From contig NZ_AP025461.1 in the NCBI RefSeq assembly GCF_024347315.1, positions 682,001-746,000 of the forward strand: a DNA stretch of 64,000 nt. The letters are read 5' to 3'. The notes beneath the pieces were generated by a model, which saw nothing but the letters and a program-made list of their open reading frames with translations, was not told the DNA's origin and made no database searches. Made by a program: the position numbers and the translations under genes. This DNA comes from Vibrio atlanticus. GTDB lineage: Bacteria > Pseudomonadota > Gammaproteobacteria > Enterobacterales > Vibrionaceae. Shown here one piece after another: positions 36,041 to 45,086 of the stretch (position 1 is the stretch's first letter; each line of letters opens with the position of its first letter).

Positions 36041-36216
36041 ATATTTGCAGTTACTTTAACAACCAATTTAAACGGTCGTAAATAGCCCAAACGTTATTTT
36101 CACAAAAGCTTCATATTCAAATTTGTCACTTGTGTTGAGAAATTTTCCGATCTTTAAATTGCCATTTTTTGTTCATTTAATCGTCATAAAAGCCAGTTAG
36201 CTTAATACTAGAAATC

Positions 36217-36228
36217 TGGTACATACCA
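36217..36228. promoter_or_regulatory. Candidate PhnR operator upstream of the binding-protein gene
   Basis: TGGTACATACCA, one base from the perfect palindrome TGGTATATACCA. It lies about 130 bases before the plus-strand binding-protein gene, in the divergent intergenic region with phnW. Confidence 0.6.
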
Positions 36229-36357
36229 ATGTAAAGATATGTGCTAATAACCTAAATGAATTTATGGATATAGAAGCCTCTAGATGGAGCTTCTAGCCTT
36301 AACAACTTTAACCTTGGCAATTCCTAACCTTGGCATCGGGCCTGACTGGAGAAAATG

Positions 36358-37365
36358 ATGAAAAACCGTTTTATGAAAGGATCACTTGCAGCATTAGTTA
36401 CTCTATTAGCGGGTAATGCTTATGCAGCACAGGAAGTGACGGTTTACACCGCTTTTGAAACTGACATTTTAGCGAAATACAAAAACGCATTTGAAAGTGA
36501 AAACCCAGACATCAACATCAAATGGGTTCGTGATTCAACTGGGATCATGACGGCAAAATTATTGGCCGAGAAAAACAACCCTCGTGCAGAAGTAGTATGG
36601 GGTCTTGCGGGCTCGTCTATGGCTTTGCTTAAAGAAGAGGGCATCCTGAAACCTTATACGCCTCAAGGTGTAGAAGCGCTGCGTGCAAATCTTAACGACC
36701 CGCAATCTACTCAAGCTTGGTACGGCAATGACGCATTCTTCAATGCAGTTTGTTTCAACGAGGTGGTCGCTAAGCAACTGAACTTACCTGCACCTAAATC
36801 TTGGGATGACCTAACGAAGCCTATCTACAAAGGCCATATTGCAATGCCAAACCCAGCGTCTTCTGGTACCGGCTACATGCAGGTTTCAGCTTGGTTACAA
36901 AACATGGGTGAAGACCAAGGTTGGAACTACATGCAGAAGCTAGATCAAAACATTGCTCACTACACGCACTCCGGTTCCAAGCCATGTGTTCAAGCGGGTA
37001 TGGGTGAAGTGGCTATCGGTATTTCTATGGCGAGCCGCGGCGCGAAGCTGAAGACTCAAGGCGCGCCACTTTCTGTGATTACACCGGAAGGTATCGGTTG
37101 GGAATCTGAAGCGGTAGGTCTTGTTAAGCCTTCGGATGCAGCGCAACGTGTTATCGATTGGTCTATTTCTAAAGCTGCGAATGAACTTTACATCGAAATG
37201 TACCCAGTTGTTGGCCACCAAGATGTCACAGGTAAAGCCGAGAACTTCCCGAACGTAGAGAAGAACATGGCAAAAATGGACTTCGCTCGTATGGGCAATG
37301 AACGTGCTGACGTATTGAAAACATGGTCTGAGAAATTTGACGCTAAATCAGAGCCAAAATCTTAA
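36358..37365 (+). CDS. 2-aminoethylphosphonate ABC transporter, periplasmic binding protein
   Basis: 335-residue family 1/Fe3+-type binding protein of the PhnS-like group. A signal peptide (MKNRFMKGSLAALVTLLAGNAYA) precedes AQEVTVYTAFETDILAKYKNAFE; the ligand-pocket segments WVRDSTGIMTAKLLAEK, VVWGLAGSSMAL, MPNPASSGTGYMQVSAW and GMGEVAIGISMASRGAKL are as in this group. The context with phnW, phnX and the ATPase/permease makes aminoethylphosphonate the likely ligand. ATG 36358 is favoured over the adjacent 36355 by spacing to GGAG. A terminator follows, so the oxidase gene may have reduced read-through. Confidence 0.9.
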   Translation: MKNRFMKGSLAALVTLLAGNAYAAQEVTVYTAFETDILAKYKNAFESENPDINIKWVRDSTGIMTAKLLAEKNNPRAEVVWGLAGSSMALLKEEGILKPYTPQGVEALRANLNDPQSTQAWYGNDAFFNAVCFNEVVAKQLNLPAPKSWDDLTKPIYKGHIAMPNPASSGTGYMQVSAWLQNMGEDQGWNYMQKLDQNIAHYTHSGSKPCVQAGMGEVAIGISMASRGAKLKTQGAPLSVITPEGIGWESEAVGLVKPSDAAQRVIDWSISKAANELYIEMYPVVGHQDVTGKAENFPNVEKNMAKMDFARMGNERADVLKTWSEKFDAKSEPKS

Positions 37366-37437
37366 CCTGCTGAGCTAGTTAGTTACTTAACTATTTAGCT
37401 ATTTAACTATTTAGTTCATTAGAAGTTAGAAATCAGT

Positions 37438-37466
37438 AAAGGAAGGCTTCGGTCTTCCTTTTTTAG
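37438..37466 (+). terminator. Intrinsic terminator after the binding-protein gene
   Basis: AAAGGAAGGC pairs with GTCTTCCTTT around a TTCG tetraloop and is followed by TTTAG. Upstream (about 37388-37415) is a short ACTATTTAG-type repeat. Confidence 0.85.
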
Positions 37467-37501
37467 TTTTACGCCTTTAGGTTTTAAGTAAGGTACAACA
37501 A

Positions 37502-38923
37502 ATGACAAAGCACTACTCATATTGGTTCAAGCAAGCGTTAGAACAAGAATTTGGCAACATCAATGCGGGACTAGATTCGGCTAAGCCGCTTCAAAAAGAC
37601 GTTAACTGTGATATCGCCATTGTCGGCGGTGGTTACACTGGTTTATGGACGGCGATTTTAATCAAACAACAACAGCCTCAAAAGCACGTTGTGGTGATTG
37701 AAAAAGGTTTGTGTGGCAGCGGTGCTTCTGGCGCGAACGGAGGGTGTATGCTGACGTGGTCGACAAAGTATCCAACGCTGAAAAAGCTCTACGGAAGAGA
37801 GCAGGCGAAATGGCTGGTTAAGGAATCTGAAAAGGTCATTTACGAGATCGAAACTTTCTGTAACGAACACGACATCGACGCGCATCTGTATCGAAGTGGC
37901 ACTTATTACACGGCGACCAATCAAGCTCAGAAGGGTGGAATGGAGCCAGTCGTTAATGAACTGGTTAAGCAAGGCATTAATAGCTGGAAGAAGTGCGATA
38001 ATTCTTTGGCTGATAAAGCGGGATCTGATCGCCACATTGAGGGTTACTACTCAGAAGCTGCGGGTAGTGTGCAGCCTGCGTTATTGGCTAGAGGTTTGCG
38101 CAGAGTTGCTCTCGAACTGGGTGTCGGAATTCACGAAAACACAGAGATGACATCACTCGACTATGGCTCCCCAGCTCGAATTCAAACCAAAGGCGGTTCC
38201 GTATTTGCGGATAAAGTGATTTTGGCACTCAATGCGTGGATGCTCGATCACTTTAAAGAGTTCAAACGCAGCATAGTGGTTGTTTCTTCAGATATGGTGG
38301 TGACCAAGCCTATTCCTGAAAAGCTCAAGCAGTTTGGCCCAGAGAAAGGGGCGGCGGTGGTGGATTCGCGTATTTTTGTCCACTACTACCGTGACACCCA
38401 AGATGGACGACTCATGTTGGGTAAAGGTGGCAATAAGTTCTCGTTTGCGAATCAAGTCGAAAGCATGTTTAACCAAACCACCAATTATCTGCCGATTCTC
38501 AATCAATCGTTTCAAAAGCTGTTCCCTAAATTGGAACAAAGTGAATTCGATTACAACTGGTCGGGCGGTTCTGACCGATCCGTCACAGGATTGCCATTTT
38601 TCGGTAATCTAAAAGGCCAAAACAACATCTATTATGGGCTCGGTTACTCAGGTAATGGTGTGGCGCAAACTCGTATGGGCGGAAAGATATTGTCTGCCAT
38701 GGTACTCGATATCGATAATGCATGGACACGAAGCGGTTTAACCAAAGGCCCGTTGGGACACTTCCCGCCAGAGCCATTTCGTTGGGTAGGTGCGATGATG
38801 GTGCGTGATGCGGTGCGAAGAAAAGATAACGCGGAAGATTCTGGTAACACGCCATTGTGGCTGGATAAGCAATTGGCAAAGCTCGCGGGTGCGGCAGGCA
38901 AAGCCGACAAGGTTGAATCATAG
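37502..38923 (+). CDS. FAD-dependent aminophosphonate oxidase
   Basis: 473-residue DAO-family flavoprotein. The dinucleotide-binding motif CDIAIVGGGYTGLWTAILIKQ (residues 34-54) and ARRG-like GSGASGANGGCMLTW (near 75, FAD site) are followed by WSGGSDRSVTGLPFFGNL and YYGLGYSGNGVAQTRMGGKI at the C-terminus. The location inside the phosphonate cluster fits the putative aminophosphonate oxidoreductase group (PbfD-like), thought to release phosphonoacetaldehyde from N-alkylated aminoethylphosphonate. Substrate assignment is by context and family memory. Confidence 0.8.
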   Translation: MTKHYSYWFKQALEQEFGNINAGLDSAKPLQKDVNCDIAIVGGGYTGLWTAILIKQQQPQKHVVVIEKGLCGSGASGANGGCMLTWSTKYPTLKKLYGREQAKWLVKESEKVIYEIETFCNEHDIDAHLYRSGTYYTATNQAQKGGMEPVVNELVKQGINSWKKCDNSLADKAGSDRHIEGYYSEAAGSVQPALLARGLRRVALELGVGIHENTEMTSLDYGSPARIQTKGGSVFADKVILALNAWMLDHFKEFKRSIVVVSSDMVVTKPIPEKLKQFGPEKGAAVVDSRIFVHYYRDTQDGRLMLGKGGNKFSFANQVESMFNQTTNYLPILNQSFQKLFPKLEQSEFDYNWSGGSDRSVTGLPFFGNLKGQNNIYYGLGYSGNGVAQTRMGGKILSAMVLDIDNAWTRSGLTKGPLGHFPPEPFRWVGAMMVRDAVRRKDNAEDSGNTPLWLDKQLAKLAGAAGKADKVES

Positions 38924-38962
38924 ATTAATCTAGCGTTTAAATTAGAAGTTTACATTTAGGCT

Positions 38963-38997
38963 CTCAGTGATTTATGGGCAAGTCACTGAGGGTTTTC
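38963..38997 (+). terminator. Probable terminator after the flavin oxidase gene
   Basis: CTCAGTGA (38963-38970) pairs with TCACTGAG (38983-38990) and is followed by GGTTTTC, a short T tract. Confidence 0.65.
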
Positions 38998-39120
38998 AAC
39001 ATTGAACTAACTTTTAAAGCTGAACAAATAGCAATCTTTAATGCTTATTATTTCTGCAATATAACTGTCATTTAGCTACTATAAATTTGTCACTCAACTG
39101 CAATATTCAAAGTTTAGATT

Positions 39121-39132
39121 TGGTATATACCA
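39121..39132. promoter_or_regulatory. Candidate PhnR operator upstream of the ABC ATPase gene
   Basis: TGGTATATACCA, a perfect 12-bp palindrome 18 bases before the ATG at 39151; the best of three related sites in the cluster. Confidence 0.7.
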
Positions 39133-39150
39133 TTTAAAGAGTGCTGTAGT

Positions 39151-40260
39151 ATGAGCAACCAAACTTATTTGAATATTGAAAACGTTGTAAAGCAATTTGG
39201 CCAATTTACAGCGTTAAAAGACATATCCTTATCGATCGAAAAAGGTGAGTTCGTCTGTTTCCTTGGCCCGTCTGGCTGCGGTAAAACGACACTACTACGT
39301 GCGATTGCAGGACTGGATTTACCGACCTCGGGCTCAATTGAGCAGAACGGTAATGATACGACCTTCTTGCCACCAGAAAAGCGCGACTTTGGCATCGTGT
39401 TCCAATCTTACGCTTTGTTTCCAAATCTCACTGTGGAAGAAAACATTGCGATTGGTCTAAAAAACCAAGGCATGTCGACCAAAGAAGCCCTTGAGACGGT
39501 TGAGTCTTGGTTAGAGACTATCGGCTTACCAACGTCTGGTCAGAAATTCCCAAATCAACTATCTGGTGGACAGCAGCAGCGTGTTGCTCTGGCTCGCGCG
39601 TTAGCGTTGTCTCCAGGCTTGTTGCTACTCGATGAGCCTCTTTCTGCGTTGGATGCGAAGGTAAGAACACATTTGCGTGACGAGATCTGCCAACTGCAAC
39701 GCAAGCTAGGTATCACCACTATTATGGTGACTCATGATCAAGATGAAGCCTTAACCATGGCCGATCGCATTGTGGTAATGAATCACGGTGTTATCGAGCA
39801 AGTGGGCGCTCCACAAGAGATCTACCAAAAACCCGTCAGTCGTTTCGTGGCTGAGTTTGTCGGCAGTATGAACTTTATTCAAGCTTCTGTTGCAGCTCAA
39901 GGCAAGATGCGCATTGCTGAGTCAATGCTGCCGTTACCTGGCTTAGATAATCTCACGCCAAATCTGGGTGATGTTTTCGATATTGCCGTTCGTCCAGAGC
40001 AAATTCAGTTTGTTGATCGTTTTAGTGAATCCTTGCCAGTGAGAATCGTATCAAGCGAATTCTTAGGGGCGTTTTATCGTGTTGAGTGTCAATTGCAACA
40101 TGACTCAACGGCGAAAGAGATCATCGTCGATGTATCAGTCAAAGAGTTCAACCGATTGAAGCTGCGTCGCAGTGATATTCGTTATGTGGCGTTTGACCAA
40201 GAAGGCCTGAGAGCTTACCCATCGAAAAGCCTGCAAGTGATGAAAGACGAGGCGGCGTAA
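39151..40260 (+). CDS. 2-aminoethylphosphonate ABC transporter ATPase
   Basis: 369-residue ATPase of the PotA/FbpC type. Walker A FLGPSGCGKTTLLR (near 38), Q-loop FQSYALFPN, signature LSGGQQQRVALARAL (near 140), Walker B LLLLDEPLSALD (near 160) and H-loop MVTHDQDEALTM are intact. A C-terminal TOBE-like domain (about 250-369) includes FDIAVRPEQIQF. It energises uptake with the double-domain permease encoded 6 bases downstream. The promoter has a perfect candidate PhnR operator. Confidence 0.94.
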   Translation: MSNQTYLNIENVVKQFGQFTALKDISLSIEKGEFVCFLGPSGCGKTTLLRAIAGLDLPTSGSIEQNGNDTTFLPPEKRDFGIVFQSYALFPNLTVEENIAIGLKNQGMSTKEALETVESWLETIGLPTSGQKFPNQLSGGQQQRVALARALALSPGLLLLDEPLSALDAKVRTHLRDEICQLQRKLGITTIMVTHDQDEALTMADRIVVMNHGVIEQVGAPQEIYQKPVSRFVAEFVGSMNFIQASVAAQGKMRIAESMLPLPGLDNLTPNLGDVFDIAVRPEQIQFVDRFSESLPVRIVSSEFLGAFYRVECQLQHDSTAKEIIVDVSVKEFNRLKLRRSDIRYVAFDQEGLRAYPSKSLQVMKDEAA

Positions 40261-40266
40261 ATAATC

Positions 40267-41991
40267 ATGGAATCGACTCAAATGATGCAATCTAAGCTGC
40301 TAATTCAACGACGAGTAACGCCTTTTCTTGCTCGGTTAAGTAAAGACAACGTAATCCTATTCGGGCTTCTGGCTTTTTTGTCAGTGGTCATGACGCTATT
40401 CATTCTGATGCCTCTGTGGGCAATGTTGAAAAAGAGTGTTCAGAACGCAGACGGTGAATTTGTAGGATTACAGAATTTCGCAACGTATTTTGCTTCGCAG
40501 AGCCTCTGGCAGTCGGTAGGTAACACGTTTACGCTTGGGCTGTTAGTAACGGTTGTCGTGGGTGTATTAGCGTTTGGTTATGCCTATGCGTTGACTCGTT
40601 CATGTATGCCTTTCAAGGGGCTTTTTCAGGTGTTGGGTTCAGCGCCGATTCTAGCTCCATCGTTGCTTCCTGCGATCAGTTTGATCTTCTTATTTGGCAA
40701 CCAAGGTATCGCCAAAGAAGTGTTAGGGGGAAATTCGGTATACGGTTTGATTGGTATATCACTCGGCTTAATATTCTGGACTTTTCCACACGCCTTGATG
40801 ATTCTGACCACCTCGTTAAGAACCTCTGATGCTCGTCTGTATGAGGCGGCACGTGCACTCAATACTTCATCTTTAAAAACCTTTTTCATGGTGACGCTAC
40901 CTGCGGCAAAGTATGGTTTGATCAGCACGCTGATCGTTGTATTTACGCTGGTGGTTTGTGACTTTGGTGTGCCAAAGGTGATTGGTGGCAGTTATAACGT
41001 TCTATCGACTGACATCTTTAAACAAGTGGTAGGGCAACAGAATTTCTCTATGGGTGCAGTAACCAGTATTTTATTGCTATTGCCGGCACTGCTTGCGTTT
41101 ACAGTGGATCGCTGGGTTCAAAAGAAACAGAAGAGCTTGTTTGATACTCGATCCGTCGCGTACCAACCTGAACCAAACACTCTACGTGACGGCGTGTGTT
41201 TGCTCTATTGCACCATCATCTCTGCTGCTGTTGTTATCGTGCTAGGCATGGCGATATACGGTTCTATGGTCACGTTCTGGCCTTGGAACAAAGCACTCAC
41301 CTTGAATAACTATACCTTCGCAGAAATGAGTACTTATGGTTGGACGCCGTTCTTCAACTCTCTAACGCTGGGCGCATGGACTGCTATTATCGGTACCGTG
41401 TTGATTTTCCTTGGTGCATATTGCATTGAGAAAGGCAGAGCATTTGGCCCTGTTCGTCAAGCAATGCAAATGCTCAGCGTTGTGCCGATGGCGGTTCCGG
41501 GTATGGTGTTGGGTTTGGGGTACATCTTCTACTTCAACGATTTGAGCAACCCACTTAACTTCTTGTATGGCACGATGGCGTTCTTGGTGATTAACACCGT
41601 GGTTCACTATTACACGGTAGGGCACATGACGGCATTAACCGCATTAAAACAGCTGCCTGAGGAGATAGAAGCGACGGCGGCTTCGGTTAACCTACCGCAA
41701 TACAAGCTGTTCTTTAAGGTGACGGTGCCGGTTTGTTTGCCTGCGATTTTAGATATTGCGACATACCTGTTTATTAATGCACTTACCACGACATCTGCGG
41801 TAGTATTCTTGTATTCTACCGATACGATACCTGCGTCAGTTTCAGTACTGAATATGGATGATGCGGGACAAACGGGTGCAGCTGCTGCCATGGCGGTGAT
41901 GATCATGATATCGGCAGCGAGCGCGAAGTTGATTCATATGTTAATCAACAAGTTATTCGAGAAGCGCACCCAAGCTTGGCGTAAACGCTAG
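40267..41991 (+). CDS. 2-aminoethylphosphonate ABC transporter permease (two fused domains)
   Basis: 574-residue inner-membrane permease with two BPD_transp_1 domains in tandem, as in FbpB/PhnU2-type systems; about twelve hydrophobic helices. The EAA loops that contact the ATPase appear twice: YEAARALNTSSLKTFFMVTLPAAKYG (near 197) and IEATAASVNLPQYKLFFKVTVPVCLPAI (near 467). The fusion explains why only one permease gene is present. It is 6 bases after the ATPase gene, followed by phnR, all in one operon. Confidence 0.93.
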   Translation: MESTQMMQSKLLIQRRVTPFLARLSKDNVILFGLLAFLSVVMTLFILMPLWAMLKKSVQNADGEFVGLQNFATYFASQSLWQSVGNTFTLGLLVTVVVGVLAFGYAYALTRSCMPFKGLFQVLGSAPILAPSLLPAISLIFLFGNQGIAKEVLGGNSVYGLIGISLGLIFWTFPHALMILTTSLRTSDARLYEAARALNTSSLKTFFMVTLPAAKYGLISTLIVVFTLVVCDFGVPKVIGGSYNVLSTDIFKQVVGQQNFSMGAVTSILLLLPALLAFTVDRWVQKKQKSLFDTRSVAYQPEPNTLRDGVCLLYCTIISAAVVIVLGMAIYGSMVTFWPWNKALTLNNYTFAEMSTYGWTPFFNSLTLGAWTAIIGTVLIFLGAYCIEKGRAFGPVRQAMQMLSVVPMAVPGMVLGLGYIFYFNDLSNPLNFLYGTMAFLVINTVVHYYTVGHMTALTALKQLPEEIEATAASVNLPQYKLFFKVTVPVCLPAILDIATYLFINALTTTSAVVFLYSTDTIPASVSVLNMDDAGQTGAAAAMAVMIMISAASAKLIHMLINKLFEKRTQAWRKR

Positions 41992-42059
41992 CGAACCATT
42001 TTATATTGCAGTTGGCCAAGGAGTGGCTGACGACAAGAACAAGAATAGAAGGAAATGAA

Positions 42060-42764
42060 GTGCAGTACGTAAAAATCAAAGATGTCGTCGTAGAGCAGAT
42101 AGAGTCGGGGATGTTAACACCACGACAGAAGCTGCCTGCGGAGCGAAAACTGGCTGAATCGTTTGATACAACACGAGTTACGTTACGTGAAGCCTTGTCT
42201 TCACTTGAAGCGGAAGGGCGTATTTATCGAGAAGACCGACGTGGTTGGTTTATCTCTCCTGCGCCACTGCGCTACGATCCAACACAAACGCTGAACTTCA
42301 CGAATATGGCTTTGTCGCAGAATCGTAAGCCAAAAACAGAGTTGGTGGCGGCGAAAGGCATGTTAGCAACCAAGGAAGCAACTAGGCTTCTTGAGCTGCA
42401 ACCTTTTTCGGATGTTTATCGAGTAGACAGAGTTCGTTATCTTGAAGACAGACCCGTTGTGTATGTGACCAACTACATTCGACCTGAGCTGTTCCCTAAT
42501 TTGCTTGATTATGACTTGTCTAAATCGTTGACGGACATCTACCGTGAGCACTTTGGCGTGGTGTATCAGAAGATCCGTTACCGAGTGAGCACAACGTCTT
42601 TGCTTGGCGAAACCGCGCAAGCCCTGCGTGCGACTTCTGGTTCTCCGGCTATGGTGGTTGAGCGTGTTAATTACAATCAAGACGGTGATTTGATTGATTG
42701 CGATATTGAATATTGGCGTCATGACGCGATCAGCATTGAGTCGATCGCACAGCTAGAGCGCTAA
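42060..42764 (+). CDS. phnR: GntR/UTRA-family phosphonate utilisation regulator PhnR
   Basis: 234 residues. The N-terminal winged helix (about 1-70) has QIESGMLTPRQKLPAERKLAESFDTTRVTLREALSSLEAEGRIYREDRRGWFIS, the GntR/HutC pattern. The UTRA effector domain (about 85-230) has VYRVDRVRYLEDRPVVYVTNYIRPELFPNL and ends VERVNYNQDGDLIDCDIEYWRHDAISIE. GTG at 42060 is preferred because AAGGA lies 6-7 bases upstream; the frame extends to a TTG at 42006 without a ribosome site. Proposed to bind TGGTATATACCA-type sites and respond to aminoethylphosphonate or a catabolite. Confidence 0.88.
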   Translation: MQYVKIKDVVVEQIESGMLTPRQKLPAERKLAESFDTTRVTLREALSSLEAEGRIYREDRRGWFISPAPLRYDPTQTLNFTNMALSQNRKPKTELVAAKGMLATKEATRLLELQPFSDVYRVDRVRYLEDRPVVYVTNYIRPELFPNLLDYDLSKSLTDIYREHFGVVYQKIRYRVSTTSLLGETAQALRATSGSPAMVVERVNYNQDGDLIDCDIEYWRHDAISIESIAQLER

Positions 42765-42823
42765 TCGTACGTTATAACGTTGGCATACCTGCAATTATGC
42801 AGGATTGCCCAATTGAAACGCTC

Positions 42824-42852
42824 AAAGGTCTCTTATTCGGAGGCCTTTTTTA
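42824..42852 (+). terminator. Intrinsic terminator of the phosphonate transport operon
   Basis: AAAGGTCTC (42824-42832) pairs with GAGGCCTTT (42840-42848), with one G-T wobble, and is followed by TTTT. Confidence 0.85.
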
Positions 42853-42901
42853 TCACCTGTTGTCAGCCGTTGTGCTAATTCATCAATAATTTAGGAATGA
42901 A

Positions 42902-43804
42902 ATGGAATTCTCTGCCATTGTCATCGTGATCATTTCGGCTCTGCTTCATGCGGGTTGGAATGTTCTAGGTAAATCTAATCAAGGATCGGGTTCGTCTTTC
43001 TTCCTAGCCTCTGGCTTTGCCGCTGCAGCGATATTGACGCCATATTTGATTTGGTATGTTCACAGTGTTGGGCTATCAAATATCTCACTTCCATTCTGGC
43101 AACTGGTCTTCTTAAGTGGGATCTGCCAAATCGTCTATTTGATTGGGTTAGGCGCGGCCTATAAACAGGCTGATATCGGTGTGATTTACCCAATGGCACG
43201 AGCACTGCCTGTGTTGATGGTGGGTTTAGGCACGGTGTTGATCGGCTATGAATTGTCAGTGAATCAATGGATTGGGTTCACTTTAATAACCTTAGGCTGC
43301 ATGTTTGTACCACTAAAGCAGTTTTCAGATCTTAGGTTAAAAGCGTATCTCAACCTCGGCGTGTTGTGGGCGTTAATCGCCGCTATTGGTACCACGGGCT
43401 ATTCCATCATTGATAAAGAGGCGCTTCTATTATTAGAGCCTCTAAGCACACCCACCGTTACTAACAAACACACTGCGATTTTCTACCTAGGCATTCAGTT
43501 TTGGGCGATTGTGATTCCGCTGAGTGTTTGGTTATTCGTAACCAACCAAAGAATCGAATTTCATAATGCTTGGATACTGCGAAAGAAAGCCACTGTGGCC
43601 GGCATCATGATGGCTTCGACTTATGGTTTGGTGTTGTTTGCGATGACCATGACTGAGAACGTCAGCTTGGTTGTTGCTCTTAGGCAAGTAAGTATCATCT
43701 TCGGCGTAGTGATGGGGATCTACTTTTTAAAGGAAAAGTGGCACGTTACACGTGGTGTAGGCGTCGTTTTTATCATTGCAGGTTTAGTTATCTCACTGAT
43801 TTAA
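42902..43804 (+). CDS. EamA/DMT-family transporter
   Basis: 300-residue inner-membrane protein with ten hydrophobic helices in two five-helix EamA repeats. It starts FSAIVIVIISALLHAGWNVLGK, a typical first helix with the conserved Ala-x-x-W-N, and the first repeat ends GVIYPMARALPVLMVGLGTVLIGYE; the second carries NVSLVVALRQVSIIFGVVMGIYFLKE. DMT proteins move small metabolites such as amino acids or nucleosides; the substrate is not inferable. It follows the phnR terminator and precedes the gluconate operon, belonging to neither with certainty. Confidence 0.88.
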   Translation: MEFSAIVIVIISALLHAGWNVLGKSNQGSGSSFFLASGFAAAAILTPYLIWYVHSVGLSNISLPFWQLVFLSGICQIVYLIGLGAAYKQADIGVIYPMARALPVLMVGLGTVLIGYELSVNQWIGFTLITLGCMFVPLKQFSDLRLKAYLNLGVLWALIAAIGTTGYSIIDKEALLLLEPLSTPTVTNKHTAIFYLGIQFWAIVIPLSVWLFVTNQRIEFHNAWILRKKATVAGIMMASTYGLVLFAMTMTENVSLVVALRQVSIIFGVVMGIYFLKEKWHVTRGVGVVFIIAGLVISLI

Positions 43805-43833
43805 AAGAATTTTAAAACTCCCTTCCTACTTAA

Positions 43834-43855
43834 AATGTGACTTCTTGGTCACATT
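43834..43855. promoter_or_regulatory. 8-6-8 inverted repeat upstream of gluconate operon
   Basis: AATGTGAC-TTCTTG-GTCACATT. It resembles a CRP site but the TGTGA and TCACA halves are 8 rather than 6 bases apart, so it is not a standard CRP box. No T-run follows, so it is not a terminator. Confidence 0.4.
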
Positions 43856-43921
43856 GTCCTTATTGATAGCAAACGTTTTACTAATGTTAAAGATGTGATC
43901 CTTCTCATAGACAAGTCTGTA

Positions 43922-43937
43922 AAGTTACCGGTAACAT
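43922..43937. promoter_or_regulatory. GntR operator 1 of the gluconate operon
   Basis: AAGTTACCGGTAACAT, core palindrome GTTACCGGTAAC, matching the GntR (gluconate repressor) operator type. Its centre is 24 bases from operator 2. Confidence 0.85.
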
Positions 43938-43945
43938 CCACTCTA

Positions 43946-43961
43946 ACGTTACCGGTAACAT
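43946..43961. promoter_or_regulatory. GntR operator 2 of the gluconate operon
   Basis: ACGTTACCGGTAACAT, identical 12-bp core to operator 1, 44 bases before the binding-protein start. Confidence 0.85.
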
Positions 43962-44004
43962 ATAATTACAAACCGGACTCTGTGAAACTCATAAGGATAC
44001 CCAA

Positions 44005-45021
44005 ATGAAAGCTCTGACTAAAACGCTGATTGCTGCTTCCCTCACTGGCCTATTTGCTACATCAGCAATGGCTGCAGACTTTAAACTTAAGATTCAATCT
44101 TCAGACCCATCTGGTGACTTGAACTTCAAAGTTCAGCAGAAGTGGGCTGAGCGCGTAGAGACGATGTCTAACGGACGTATTGATATCGATCTTCTGCCTG
44201 TAGGCGCTGTGGTTAAGCACACAGAAACGCTAGGCGCGATCAAAATGGGCATCCTAGATGGTCACATCACAGCAACAGGTTACTTCTCTGGTAAAGATCC
44301 AGCATTTGGTCTTATCGGTAACATGGTTGGCGCATGGTCAGACACAACACAACTGCTTCAGTACATGAACTACGGTGGTGGTAATGAGCTAATGACCGAA
44401 CTGTACAAGCCTTACGGTGTTCAATTTGTTGGTGCTTCTACGACGGGTGTTGAATCTTTCATTTCTAAAAAGCCAATCGATGGTGTTGCGGATCTTAAAG
44501 GCCTGAAATTACGTGCGCCTGAAGGCCTAGTTCAACAAGTATTTGCAGCCGCGGGTGCAACTCCAGTAAACCTGCCGGGTTCTGAAGTATTTACTGGCCT
44601 AAGCAAAGGCGTAATTGATGCCGCGGACTACACGGTATTCTCTACCAACCAAAAAGCGGGCATGAACGATATCGCTACTCACCCAGTTCAACCGGGTTTC
44701 CACTCATTGCCGCTTATCGATATCTCTATTTCTCAGAAGAAATGGGACAAGATGCCAGCTGATCTACAAACAATGCTGCAAACATCAGTGCGTGACTTCT
44801 CTTACGACATGACGACTCAGCTGAAAATGGCTGACCAAGCTGCGCTTAAAGAAGCTCAAGCGAACCCTGAAATTACTATCCACGACTGGTCTCAAGAAGA
44901 GCGTAAGAAGTTCCGTGAAATCGCGAAAGGCCAATGGAAAGTATTTGCAGAGCGTTCTGATAACGCAGGAAAAGTTTACACTTCAGTAACAGTGTTCCTA
45001 GAAGAAAACGGCTTACTGTAA
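44005..45021 (+). CDS. TRAP transporter substrate-binding protein (DctP), probably gluconate
   Basis: 338-residue periplasmic DctP-family receptor. The signal peptide MKALTKTLIAASLTGLFATSAMA is followed by ADFKLKIQSSDPSGDLNFK. The family's ligand region KGLKLRAPEGLVQQVFAAAGATPVNLPGSEVFTGLSKGVIDAADYT (about 162-210) includes the Arg that clamps the substrate carboxylate. It is first in an operon with the two membrane subunits and gntK and gnd; two GntR operators in its promoter make gluconate the likely ligand. AAGGA precedes the ATG. Confidence 0.93.
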   Translation: MKALTKTLIAASLTGLFATSAMAADFKLKIQSSDPSGDLNFKVQQKWAERVETMSNGRIDIDLLPVGAVVKHTETLGAIKMGILDGHITATGYFSGKDPAFGLIGNMVGAWSDTTQLLQYMNYGGGNELMTELYKPYGVQFVGASTTGVESFISKKPIDGVADLKGLKLRAPEGLVQQVFAAAGATPVNLPGSEVFTGLSKGVIDAADYTVFSTNQKAGMNDIATHPVQPGFHSLPLIDISISQKKWDKMPADLQTMLQTSVRDFSYDMTTQLKMADQAALKEAQANPEITIHDWSQEERKKFREIAKGQWKVFAERSDNAGKVYTSVTVFLEENGLL

Positions 45022-45086
45022 TTTAAACTTAGCTAACTGACGGGGGAGGGCATTGCTCTCCCGTATTCTCCCAGGAAATTTGGCTC

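Noticed and set aside
43834..43855. CRP binding site upstream of the gluconate operon
   Set aside because: The TGTGA and TCACA halves are 8 bases apart instead of 6, so it is recorded only as an unexplained palindrome.
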